From NCBI GenBank assembly GCA_021731145.1, contig JAKFXX010000027.1, positions 17,358 to 81,357 of the forward strand: a DNA stretch of 64,000 bases, in the 5' to 3' direction. Position 1 is the stretch's first letter. The number at the start of each line of letters is the position of its first letter. Below, in pieces: positions 1 through 8,156 of this stretch. The notes below the pieces were generated by a model. The model saw nothing but the letters and a program-made list of their open reading frames with translations. It was not told the origin of the DNA and did not search any database. A program made the translations under genes and the position numbers. The stretch comes from Gammaproteobacteria bacterium (GTDB lineage Bacteria; Pseudomonadota; Gammaproteobacteria; Ga0077554; Ga007554).

Positions 1-204
1 TTTGACGTAGCGGATGCGCGCATCATCGAATGACTTGACCACGGCGGCAGTGTCGTCAGGGGAGTTGTCATCGACGATGATCAGTTCCAGGTTTTTGTAT
101 GTCTGGCTCAAGACGCTACGGATCGCGTGCGGCAGCACATGCGCCCGTTTATAGGTGGGCAGTATTATGCTGACAAGAGGCTGCTCGGGTGCTTCGTTAC
201 TCAT
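1..204 (-). CDS. Family 2 glycosyltransferase, N-terminal part (runs off the window)
   Basis: The 68 visible residues begin MSNEAPEQPLVSIILPTYKR and continue through LIIVDDNSPDD, which is the GT-A nucleotide-sugar binding start of a GT2 enzyme. The catalytic and acceptor regions lie beyond the window edge. It is the most downstream visible gene of the minus-strand glycan cluster and is separated from wecB by a palindromic repeat element. It is expected to add one sugar of the surface polysaccharide at the cytoplasmic membrane face. Donor and acceptor cannot be read from this fragment. Confidence 0.8.
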   Translation of the reverse strand, partial: MSNEAPEQPLVSIILPTYKRAHVLPHAIRSVLSQTYKNLELIIVDDNSPDDTAAVVKSFDDARIRYVK

Positions 205-249
205 TTACTATCGCTCTTCAGAATCAAGATCAATGCTTAACTTGACGGT

Positions 250-396
250 ATTAAATGTAGGGTGGGTTAGCGTAGCGTAACCCACCAATTCGTCGCCAAA
301 GGCGACACAATATGATATGCAACCAGCGCTTGAGTCGCCTGCGGCGACATCCGGTGGGTTACGCTCCTAACGGAGCTAATCCACCCTACATTTAAT
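250..396. repeat. 147-bp palindromic MITE-like element with nested inverted repeats
   Basis: The ends are 22-nt inverted repeats (250-271 and 375-396) matching at 21 of 22 positions. A second perfect 12-nt pair (GCGTAACCCACC at 275-286 and its complement at 353-364) is nested inside, with further short GTCGCC/GGCGAC pairs in the centre. It could fold into one long hairpin. The right arm runs into the 3' end of wecB. There is no coding capacity, so a non-autonomous element is inferred. It shares the outer GTAGGG...CCCTAC motif with other intergenic palindromes in the window. Confidence 0.8.
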
Positions 397-1512
397 GTTC
401 GCATCTTCGAGGATGCGCTTCACAATCTGGGTGCGGGCCGTGCCATCCCCATATGGATTTGCCCGGTTCGCCATCGCATGGTACGCATCAGTGTCATCCA
501 GAAGCTTTGATGCCTCTGCCACTATATTGTGGGCATCCATTCCAATCACCTTTACCGTTCCGGCCTCTACGCCTTCCTGCCGTTCGGTGACTTTTCTCAG
601 CACCAGCACTGGCTTGCCCAAGCTCGGCGCTTCTTCCTGCAATCCCCCCGAATCCGTCAGCACCATATAAGCCTGTTTCATCAGATGGACCAGTGGCATA
701 TAGTCCAGAGGATCAATCAACAACACATTCTCGATTCCGGAGAGGATGCTGTTCACCACCTGCCGGACGTTCGGATTGCGATGCACCGGGTACACCAGCA
801 CGATCTGGTTCTTGTACTTGAGCGCCAACTCCCTGAGGCCGTGGCATATCGACTCGAATGGGCCACCGAAGCTCTCGCGTCGATGTGCCGTAACCAGAAT
901 GATTTTTCTCGAATCGAAAGGAATAGATTCCAGCGGAGTGCCTGCAAAACTGTAGGGTCGATTCGAAACATCGAGCAGTGCGTCGATCACTGTGTTGCCG
1001 GTCACTGCAATTTGACTGTCAGGAATGCCTTCGTTAAGCAGATGCTTTTTTGCGGCCTCGGTATGGGCAAAATACACGTCCGCCACTGAATCGATGATTT
1101 TTCTGTTGGCCTCTTCGGGATAGGGATGCCGCTTGTCAAACGTCCTGAGTCCGGCTTCAATATGGCCGATCTTAACGCCACAGTAAAAGGCGGCCAGCGC
1201 CGCCGCCATCGAGGTGGTCGTGTCGCCTTGCACCAGCAGCAAATCGAAATGCTCCTCGCGCAGAATGCGGCTGACTTCCTGCAGCACGCCGATGGTGATG
1301 TGCTCCAGGGTCTGATTTTCCCTCATCAGGTTCAAGTCATAATCTACCCGGATGTTGAACAGCTTAAGCAGCGGTTCCACCATTTCCTTGTGTTGGCCGG
1401 TAAGGCAATTCCTGTTCTCGATCAGCCCCGGATATTTTTCGAGTTCTGAAATGACAGGCGCCATCTTGATGGCTTCGGGACGGGTTCCAAAAACGGTGAG
1501 CACCTTAAGCAC
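376..1512 (-). CDS. wecB: UDP-N-acetylglucosamine 2-epimerase (non-hydrolysing)
   Basis: Converts UDP-GlcNAc to UDP-ManNAc for surface-glycan synthesis in the cytosol. The family start LTVFGTRPEAIKMAP, the GHIEAGLRTFD motif in the middle and SGGLQEEAPSLGKPVLVLR near the C-terminus are all present, and 378 residues is normal length. I chose the GTG at 1512 because AGGGGGAAGG lies just upstream; an ATG further upstream would overlap the preceding gene more. It overlaps the stop of the alpha/alpha-toroid gene by 8 nt, so the two are translationally coupled. Oddity: the last residues (NIKCRVD) and the stop codon are encoded by the palindromic repeat at 250-396, so the native C-terminus was replaced or extended by the insertion. 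Confidence 0.93.
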   Translation of the reverse strand: MLKVLTVFGTRPEAIKMAPVISELEKYPGLIENRNCLTGQHKEMVEPLLKLFNIRVDYDLNLMRENQTLEHITIGVLQEVSRILREEHFDLLLVQGDTTTSMAAALAAFYCGVKIGHIEAGLRTFDKRHPYPEEANRKIIDSVADVYFAHTEAAKKHLLNEGIPDSQIAVTGNTVIDALLDVSNRPYSFAGTPLESIPFDSRKIILVTAHRRESFGGPFESICHGLRELALKYKNQIVLVYPVHRNPNVRQVVNSILSGIENVLLIDPLDYMPLVHLMKQAYMVLTDSGGLQEEAPSLGKPVLVLRKVTERQEGVEAGTVKVIGMDAHNIVAEASKLLDDTDAYHAMANRANPYGDGTARTQIVKRILEDANIKCRVD

Positions 1513-2434
1513 GTTTGCCTTCCCCCTGCAGCTTGAGTGAATAGGCATCGAGAAAATACTTCACCGCCCAACTGATTTCCGCGCCAGCGATGTACTGCGC
1601 CCCCTTGCCGTAGCTGCCGTAGAACCCACCGGATTTATTCTGGATTTTTTCGAGATATTGGATGGCGCGGTCGGCACGGTCCTTATTTCCCAATCTGTAC
1701 CAGACAACGGCATATTGGGCGATTGCGGTTGAACAGGTCCATTCAACGTCGGGATAGGCCGGGATGCCGCCGTCAGGTCGCTGGCATCTTTCCACATCGG
1801 CCATGCCTTGAGTTGCCAGCTCGATCTCCCCAAGTTCCCAAAGTGCCTCCATGGCATAGGCGTGAAAATGCGCAAGCCGGTTGAACGGCACGAGTGCTTC
1901 CTGTTGCTTGTAATAGGACAGCACGAAGTTGGCCGTCTCCACGTACTCCGGCACGCCCAGCAGCTTGCCAGCCTGAACAAGCGGGGGAAGCACATAGGTG
2001 TGGATCAGATCATTGGCGATGTCAGTCCACATCTCCGTGGACGGTGTGGTCAACCGGCCGTTCGAATCCACCTGTGCCACGACCCAGTCGCACGCTTTCC
2101 GTAGCGGGGCTTCGATGCCGTCCATATCATCCAGCGCTACGCACAGCCCGCGCATCACCTGCCCGGTATCGAAGGTGTAAGGCACGCCATCAGGCGCAGG
2201 GAAAGCGCCATCCGGGTGCTGGATGGAAAGCAGCCAGCGCGTGCATGTCCGGGCCAGCTCTTGCTCACCCCAGTTATACAGCGTTGGGATGTAATAGCCT
2301 GTCACCTCTGGATAAGGCACCGGAGTCCTGGTGTGTACGATGATTCCCTTATCCGCCACCATGTTCTTCTTGAACCAATCCATAGCTCTCTTATAGCTTG
2401 GCTTTTGTTGCTGCCAGAAAAACATTTTCTTCAA
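1505..2434 (-). CDS. Alpha/alpha-toroid (terpene-cyclase/GH-like) protein of the polysaccharide cluster
   Basis: The 309-residue protein is built of repeated helical units with motifs such as WLLSIQHPDGAFPAP, VERCQRPDGGIPAYP and LEKIQNKSGGFYGSYG. These QxPDGG/F-type repeats are typical of six-hairpin (alpha/alpha)6 or terpene-cyclase-like toroids. There is no signal peptide, so a cytosolic location is likely. Proteins of this fold occur in some exopolysaccharide loci (for example VpsJ-like proteins), but their reaction is not settled. A squalene-cyclase DxDD motif is not evident. It overlaps wecB by 8 nt, arguing for a linked role in sugar or lipid-carrier handling. Fold is fairly clear; function is unknown. 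Confidence 0.65.
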   Translation of the reverse strand: MKKMFFWQQQKPSYKRAMDWFKKNMVADKGIIVHTRTPVPYPEVTGYYIPTLYNWGEQELARTCTRWLLSIQHPDGAFPAPDGVPYTFDTGQVMRGLCVALDDMDGIEAPLRKACDWVVAQVDSNGRLTTPSTEMWTDIANDLIHTYVLPPLVQAGKLLGVPEYVETANFVLSYYKQQEALVPFNRLAHFHAYAMEALWELGEIELATQGMADVERCQRPDGGIPAYPDVEWTCSTAIAQYAVVWYRLGNKDRADRAIQYLEKIQNKSGGFYGSYGKGAQYIAGAEISWAVKYFLDAYSLKLQGEGKRA

Positions 2435-2602
2435 CCCCTCAATTTCGCAGCAATTACCGGTCTATATTATGCAATATAATGATTTCATCAAAGTATTATA
2501 AAATACAAATACGCTTGTTTCTTGGAAGTAACTTTCAAAAAGATAATATTATATTACAAGAGAGCGGGAACTGCTCTGCCATGCGCTTTCTCGCTCGACT
2601 GC

Positions 2603-3565
2603 TTACACCCAAAAGTATCTAATTAATAGCTTAAAATGCTTAAGCTGGACGGATAGCAACATTGAACGAAACAGTGCGCGGAGTCCCAGCAATTTATTTT
2701 TGTCACGAAGAAAATAGGCCTGGGTGAAGTACGCATCAGCAAGATGGGTCTCGATAAGTTTGGCCTGATTTGATATTTTTTCATGTTTGTTGCGGTAATG
2801 CCTGCTGAGAGATTGGGCTGACACCAAACTGTTTTCCAACTGCCTCAGTGTTGCCTGATCTTTATCCTTGTCCGATAGCCAGCCGAAGTTATTTCCATGA
2901 ATTCGCCAATATGTTACTGGTTCTTTCGTCAGCGCCAGGTTACACAGGCTAGACGCCTTGATTGCCCAGCCAGACTCCGAAAACAGGCCGCTTTCATCGA
3001 ACCCGCCCACAATATTCCATGCTCCTTTTCGGGCGGCCGGCCTTTGAAAATCGATAGGGACGGAATGCAGGAGTTCTGGGAATAGCGTATCGTCGAACAG
3101 GTACAGTCCGTTAGATTCTGCTGGTTTAATGCGTTGAATAATCCCGTCAATTGCCTTCTTTCTGTTTTTTGCAGGATTGGTGGCATAAGGGCCAAAGGGT
3201 TCAACCCCTAGAAATAAGCAATCAAGATTCGGAAGGTTGACGAAAGCATCGCGTATCTTCTCCAAAGCCGTAGGGGCAAGCAGATCGTCATCGTCCAAGA
3301 GAGTAATGATGTCTCCTGTTGCCGCTCTGATGCCCGCGTTTTTTGCCCGTGCGACACCCAGTGGTTTTTCGTGCCTGATAAAAACGGCCTTGTCACCAAG
3401 AAGCGCCTCCAACTGGTGCAAAGGAAGGGCAGGGCTGGACCCGTCATCCACGATCACGGCTTCCCAGTTGGAATATGTTTGCGCAGCAATGCTGCTGGCA
3501 GCTTCTTGTAAGAGGTCTGGCCGGTTATGCGCCGGAATGACGACGGAGATTTTCATGAAACGCAT
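2603..3565 (-). CDS. Family 2 glycosyltransferase
   Basis: 320 residues. The N-terminus has the GT-A fold (KISVVIPAHNRPDLLQEAAS, then AVIVDDGSS) and the metal/nucleotide site ITLLDDDDLLAPTAL near residue 90. The C-terminal third is a basic helical region that may sit on the membrane. It would transfer a nucleotide-activated sugar to the growing glycan in the cytoplasm. A second in-frame ATG at 3556 would give MKISVV; neither start has a strong Shine-Dalgarno sequence. An AT-rich 168-bp gap (2435-2602) follows it with no gene and no clear terminator. Confidence 0.88.
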   Translation of the reverse strand: MRFMKISVVIPAHNRPDLLQEAASSIAAQTYSNWEAVIVDDGSSPALPLHQLEALLGDKAVFIRHEKPLGVARAKNAGIRAATGDIITLLDDDDLLAPTALEKIRDAFVNLPNLDCLFLGVEPFGPYATNPAKNRKKAIDGIIQRIKPAESNGLYLFDDTLFPELLHSVPIDFQRPAARKGAWNIVGGFDESGLFSESGWAIKASSLCNLALTKEPVTYWRIHGNNFGWLSDKDKDQATLRQLENSLVSAQSLSRHYRNKHEKISNQAKLIETHLADAYFTQAYFLRDKNKLLGLRALFRSMLLSVQLKHFKLLIRYFWV

Positions 3566-3595
3566 ACTCAGGCAGTAGTGGAATAAGCCAATGGC

Positions 3596-5560
3596 TCATT
3601 TGGATTCTCTGACCCGCATGATCTGGTTGGCTTTCACATTGCGCAATTTCTGAACCACGCCGCTTGGCCAACGAACTTCTATTTCATCAATCTGCGTGTG
3701 CTTGGCGAGGCCGAAATGCAGGCGCTGATGATTTTGCCCCCGCTCATGTATGCCCCCATCCTGAACTCGTATCTGAGTCACACCGCCGACAGTCACACGC
3801 ACCACCGCACCGATTCCATCGCGATTGGATGCCGTTCCCGCCAGGTCAATCTTAATCCAGTGGTTGCCATTTCCAAGATTGCGGTATAGCCGGTAGGTGC
3901 CGTTTTCCGAGGGCAGCCCCAGGCTGCGGCCCATGCTTCCGCCCGTGGCGGTGAAAAGGTCAAGAAATCCGTCGCCATCGAAATCAGCCATCGTGACGGA
4001 ATCGCCCACACCGAACAGGCTACCGGCCGCGCCTCCCGCTTTGGAAACGACATCGAAGTGCCCATCTCCCCGATTGAGCAGGAGCAGGTTTTCCTGTTTT
4101 CCGATATCGCCCGAGGCCAGCACAAAAAGGTCCACATCCATGTCGTTGTCGAAGTCGCCAGCAACGACATTTGTGCCTGCAACAGCACGCTCGTTGATGC
4201 CTCGCTTGTCACTCTCTTCAACCAGCTTGCCGCCCCGGTTCATGAACAGCCGTCCGGGTGCTTCCTCGGCTTTCACAGGGTCGCCGATCGCCGCCAGTTC
4301 CGTGATGGCCTCGGAAGAGGTGACTTTTACCGCTATCTGCTGGTACTTGGGTTTGCCCACCTCAAGTATCTCGCGCGGTGCAGTCACACGCACCTCCCAC
4401 TGGCCCGGCGCCGTCATGCCGATATAAACACCTGCCTGACTGCCCGGTGTGTTGGCAGCCATGCCTGTGATGCCTGGCGTTTTAGGTGATAAGTTGAACT
4501 TGAAATCCCCAGGATGCGCGCCCTGTTTGCCAAGATAGATGCGATCAACCGACAGTGCATTGGCAGGCCAGGCAGGTGAAACCCGGAATGTTAGTTGCCC
4601 GGATGAGCTGAAGGTAAACCCCGCCGGTTTGCCTACATTGGCCTGATCGCTCCGCACATCCGCGATGACCTCCTTGCTGCCAGTTTGGCCGAAAGCGACC
4701 GGCCCAGGCGGATTTTTACGCGCCAGGTAGAGGTCAACGAGTCCATCATTGTCGAAGTCGCCAGCGGCAATGTCCTCATAAGCCGTTTGGGGGAGAAGAT
4801 CAACTTCCCGTGCGGGCATTTTTGCGGTATCGAACACCTGTGAAGCCCGGTTATGTGACGAGACCCTGCATGCCAGATCCGGGTGGCTGTTGTTGTTGAG
4901 CTCGGTAATTACGCAGAATTTCGGCGACTTTGAGGCGAACTTCAGCACGTCTGTCGAGGCGGCGAATTTGCCATTTTTCTGAAGAAAGATAAAGGGCGGT
5001 TCAATGTTATCGAATCGGCTTTCCGCACCCTCGAACAGATCGAGCTGACCGTCTCGGTTGAAGTCGTACCACAGGGGCATGCGCGTCCGGCCATAGGGGT
5101 TGGATACCCCAACGGCCGCAGCTATGTCTGCGAACTTGTCGCCCCGATTCAGGAAAAGCCGTTTCGGTTCCGTGCCCACCCCGCGGCCCGCTCCAGTGAG
5201 TTGGACCAGCTCCAGATGGCCGTCGTTGTTGAAATCTGCCCAAGCGGCGCCGTGTTTGTCGCCACCCAGGTCTTCCGGCTTGAAAATTTCTCGCGTTACA
5301 TCGGCGAAGTGCCCCTTGCCCAGATTTCGATACAGCTTGGCATCGTTCAGGTGGTTGGTGACGTAAAGATCAGGCAGACCGTCGCCGTCGAAATCACCCC
5401 ATGCAGCGCCGTGGGTTATGCCCACATATGCAATACCGGAGGTCGGCGTAACATCCTCAAACAGGGTGACAGCAACATTGGGGCGACGCAAAAAAGTCAC
5501 GCCAACGGCTAAAACGACCACCACCGCGATCACAATCAGATAACGCAATTTTTTTGACAT
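3596..5560 (-). CDS. VCBS/FG-GAP beta-propeller protein with C-terminal ASPIC/UnbV domain
   Basis: 654 residues from the ATG at 5560. A single N-terminal membrane segment (YLIVIAVVVVLAVGVTF) anchors a large extracytoplasmic region. At least six repeats carry calcium-loop motifs (DFDGDGLPDLYV, DFNNDGHLELV, DFNRDGQLDLFEG, DFDNDGLVDLYL, DFDNDMDVDLFV, DFDGDGFLDLFT), as in integrin-type propellers. The end (IGAVVRVTVGG, then IDEIEVRWPSGVVQKL) is an ASPIC/UnbV domain. Such proteins are exported and often bind or adhere; no enzyme activity is assigned. Position between glycosyltransferase genes suggests involvement with the cell-surface glycan. A 10-residue longer start at 5590 is possible but less likely. 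Confidence 0.85.
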   Translation of the reverse strand: MSKKLRYLIVIAVVVVLAVGVTFLRRPNVAVTLFEDVTPTSGIAYVGITHGAAWGDFDGDGLPDLYVTNHLNDAKLYRNLGKGHFADVTREIFKPEDLGGDKHGAAWADFNNDGHLELVQLTGAGRGVGTEPKRLFLNRGDKFADIAAAVGVSNPYGRTRMPLWYDFNRDGQLDLFEGAESRFDNIEPPFIFLQKNGKFAASTDVLKFASKSPKFCVITELNNNSHPDLACRVSSHNRASQVFDTAKMPAREVDLLPQTAYEDIAAGDFDNDGLVDLYLARKNPPGPVAFGQTGSKEVIADVRSDQANVGKPAGFTFSSSGQLTFRVSPAWPANALSVDRIYLGKQGAHPGDFKFNLSPKTPGITGMAANTPGSQAGVYIGMTAPGQWEVRVTAPREILEVGKPKYQQIAVKVTSSEAITELAAIGDPVKAEEAPGRLFMNRGGKLVEESDKRGINERAVAGTNVVAGDFDNDMDVDLFVLASGDIGKQENLLLLNRGDGHFDVVSKAGGAAGSLFGVGDSVTMADFDGDGFLDLFTATGGSMGRSLGLPSENGTYRLYRNLGNGNHWIKIDLAGTASNRDGIGAVVRVTVGGVTQIRVQDGGIHERGQNHQRLHFGLAKHTQIDEIEVRWPSGVVQKLRNVKANQIMRVRESK

Positions 5561-5663
5561 CTTCGTTCTTATCCCTTTTCTTGCTCGCAACTATGCGATA
5601 ACAAGGTGAAACCAGTGCATTTGTCTCTTGACGATGGCGAGCGAGTGCTTGTCGGCGACCCTG

Positions 5664-6776
5664 CTATGCCTTGCTGGATTCGTGACCTGACGTGGTTTCT
5701 CCGCCGGCATCCGCTGCTATCACCTCACTGCGCAGCACCTCCAGATAGCTGTGGCCGAAGCGCAGATCCGGTTCCATGTGGTTTCCTTCCGCCCACTCAT
5801 TCCAGGATTTCAGAAAGACCAGCCGATGCTCAGGCGGTTTGGCTGACACATTCTCAAGTGCTTGGCGCAAGCTTTGGCGAAAGAGCTCGGGCGTAGAACC
5901 TTCCATGACCAATCCATTCATCCCGCTTCGCGGTGTGTTGTCCCAGCTTGGAATAACGCATGGCAGATATTCCATCTGTCGCGTGCGCTCAGGAACAAAA
6001 CTTTTCAGCAGATCCTTGTATTGGTAGATAGTGAGACGATGCCCGCCGAGCTTGGCCCTAAACTTGATGAGGGGATGTCGCAAAGGTATCTTGCCCGTCA
6101 AGCCTGGCAGATTCTGAACCACTGCGGCATCAAATCCGTTAACCTTGGGATCCCAATTATCGTGGTGAGACACGCCTACTAAATAAATCCCAGGCAGTCC
6201 GGCTCGCTCCGCCATTTGCCGGAATAGTTGGACAACATGTTGAATATCGGGCACGTCTTTGGGTTTATAGATGATGAACAGTGGTTTGCCATCTACTCTC
6301 AAATACCGATTATCCCTGAACGCCAGCAACAACTCGCGGAAATGGGCCTCGTAATCTTCTGTGCCGGGATAGGTCTGCTCCATCAATATCCGCTTGGGGT
6401 TGCCGTGCCAGATACCGGACCATGTCGCATTCGCCCAGCAAAGACAAAAGGGAGAATCAGGCTTGCCCGACTCGAGTACTTCGTTGAAGGGCCGCTCCAA
6501 TAAACGCTTGCCGCCAAACCAGTAATGATAGTAGCAGAACGCCTCCACCCCATACTCGCGAGCCATCTCGGCCTGCGCCGCGCGTGTTTCCGGGACGCGC
6601 AGGTCGTAGAAACCCAAGTCAGTTGGCACATGTGGCTGATAGTGCCCATTGAACAAGGGCGTAGCCTTGGTCGCGTTGGTCCACTCGGTAAAGCCTTTGC
6701 CCCACCATTCATCGTTCTCGGGGATGGGGTGGAATTGGGGGAGGTAGAAGGCGATACAGCGCGCTTTCATATTCAT
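5664..6776 (-). CDS. WbsX-family glycosyltransferase-like protein (copy 1)
   Basis: 370 residues with the family start IAFYLPQFHPIPENDEWWG, then FTEWTNATKATPLFNGHYQP, FCYYHYWFGGKRLLERPFNE, PFCLCWANATW, and the end motif KSWNEWAEGNHMEPD. This is the WbsX (GH99-like, PF14307) family found in O-antigen loci and predicted to act on the polysaccharide; biochemistry for the family is thin. No signal peptide. It is a tandem paralogue of the next gene upstream, sharing nearly identical N- and C-terminal motifs. Copy 1 has CWANATWSG where copy 2 has CWANENWTRRWDG, so the putative active-site loop has diverged. Confidence 0.87.
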   Translation of the reverse strand: MNMKARCIAFYLPQFHPIPENDEWWGKGFTEWTNATKATPLFNGHYQPHVPTDLGFYDLRVPETRAAQAEMAREYGVEAFCYYHYWFGGKRLLERPFNEVLESGKPDSPFCLCWANATWSGIWHGNPKRILMEQTYPGTEDYEAHFRELLLAFRDNRYLRVDGKPLFIIYKPKDVPDIQHVVQLFRQMAERAGLPGIYLVGVSHHDNWDPKVNGFDAAVVQNLPGLTGKIPLRHPLIKFRAKLGGHRLTIYQYKDLLKSFVPERTRQMEYLPCVIPSWDNTPRSGMNGLVMEGSTPELFRQSLRQALENVSAKPPEHRLVFLKSWNEWAEGNHMEPDLRFGHSYLEVLRSEVIAADAGGETTSGHESSKA

Positions 6777-6844
6777 TGGTCGTTATAACCTTTGCCTTGC
6801 ATGTGAACTTATCAGTGGCGACACCATTGGCTAAGATGAAACGG

Positions 6845-8107
6845 TTACCGCAGTATCCTGAGTTGTCTCAGTAGTTCCAGTTGGCGTCTTATCGCCGCGC
6901 TAGCCTTCCAGTATAGTTTGCGAGCCGCGCCCGGTGCTTCGGCGGTAGTTTCTTTTTGGAAATCTGTCACCAACCCACCGGGCGCACTCTGCAAAGCCTG
7001 CTTCGTCGCCTCCAGATAGGCGCGACCCCAGCGAAAGTCGGGTTCGAGATGATTGCCCTCAGCCCACTCATTCCAGGCATTGATGAAGACGAGACGTTCA
7101 TCTCCAGCATATTTCTTGACTGTTTTGGCGACGTCCAGACGAAGCCAGTTTTCATATTTCTCCGGCGTCGCGCCTGGAAAGATATACGCATCGCGTTTCT
7201 TGCGTGCGCTGTTGTCCCATGAAGGAGTTACGCAATGGAAGCGTGTCCATGAAGGATCGGGCCGTCGAAGCATTTCACGCGCCATAGTGTCGTAGTCAAT
7301 CACCTTGTTCTCTATGAATGCCTTGGGAAGCAAACCCATTGCCGCCAAGAAACGAGGCAAGGAGCCTCGGTGTTTCACATTGCCAATTGGCCAGCTAAAG
7401 GGCGCGAACTCAACCTCGGCGTCGAAGCCCAGTTCTTGGGGAGAAACATTGGCACGGGCGCTTTCATAGCTTTCGACCTTTACCAGATAGAGATCGCCCA
7501 GACCCGCCTTCGCGGCTTCGCGGCGCCATATATCGGTCGTCATTTTTGGATTAGGGAGCAGCTCGGCTCTATACACCAAAAACAAGGGGCGGCCATGCAC
7601 CCGGATATAGCGCGGATCCTGAAATGCGGGAATCAGGCTGTGAATGTGCTCCAGATCGTCTTCCGGCGCGTAGCTCTGTTTCAACAAGACATGTTGATCT
7701 TCTCCGTCCCATCTGCGCGTCCAGTTTTCATTTGCCCAGCACAGGCAAAATGGTAAATCGGGTTTGCCGCTTTCCAACACTTCATTGAAAGGTCGTTCCA
7801 GAATGCGGCGGCCATTGAACCAGTAATGGTAATAGCAGAATCCGTGGATGCCATACTCACGGGCAAGTTGCGCCTGAGCCTCACGCACCTCGGGTAGCCG
7901 CAAGTCGTAGAAACCCAGATCAGCAGGCAGATGTGGTTGGTAATGTCCCGGAAAAAGCGGTTTGGCCTTGGTAACATTACGCCATTCGGTGAAGCCGCGT
8001 CCCCACCATTCGTCATTTTCGGGAATGGGGTGGAATTGGGGGAGATAAAAGGCTATAGCCCGCAGGTCGCTCAAAGTGATCTCCCTTGGCGCAATGGGGC
8101 TACCCAA
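6845..8107 (-). CDS. WbsX-family glycosyltransferase-like protein (copy 2)
   Basis: 420 residues. It contains IAFYLPQFHPIPENDEWWG, FCYYHYWFNGRRILERPFNE, CWANENWTRRWDG, VTPSWDNSARK and INAWNEWAEGNHLEPD, the conserved blocks of the WbsX/GH99-like family. The retained ENWTRRWDG loop matches the usual family form better than copy 1 does. The C-terminal 50 residues (KLYWKASAAIRRQLELLRQLRI) are basic and amphipathic, a possible membrane-associating tail absent from copy 1. It probably builds a different linkage of the same glycan. The start at 8107 is the first ATG; a shorter start is possible because paralogous similarity begins about 15 residues in. Confidence 0.87.
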   Translation of the reverse strand: MGSPIAPREITLSDLRAIAFYLPQFHPIPENDEWWGRGFTEWRNVTKAKPLFPGHYQPHLPADLGFYDLRLPEVREAQAQLAREYGIHGFCYYHYWFNGRRILERPFNEVLESGKPDLPFCLCWANENWTRRWDGEDQHVLLKQSYAPEDDLEHIHSLIPAFQDPRYIRVHGRPLFLVYRAELLPNPKMTTDIWRREAAKAGLGDLYLVKVESYESARANVSPQELGFDAEVEFAPFSWPIGNVKHRGSLPRFLAAMGLLPKAFIENKVIDYDTMAREMLRRPDPSWTRFHCVTPSWDNSARKKRDAYIFPGATPEKYENWLRLDVAKTVKKYAGDERLVFINAWNEWAEGNHLEPDFRWGRAYLEATKQALQSAPGGLVTDFQKETTAEAPGAARKLYWKASAAIRRQLELLRQLRILR

Positions 8108-8156
8108 AGAGTGTTTGCAAGCTTGGTTCGGTGCATTTCGATTAACCCGGCTTTAG

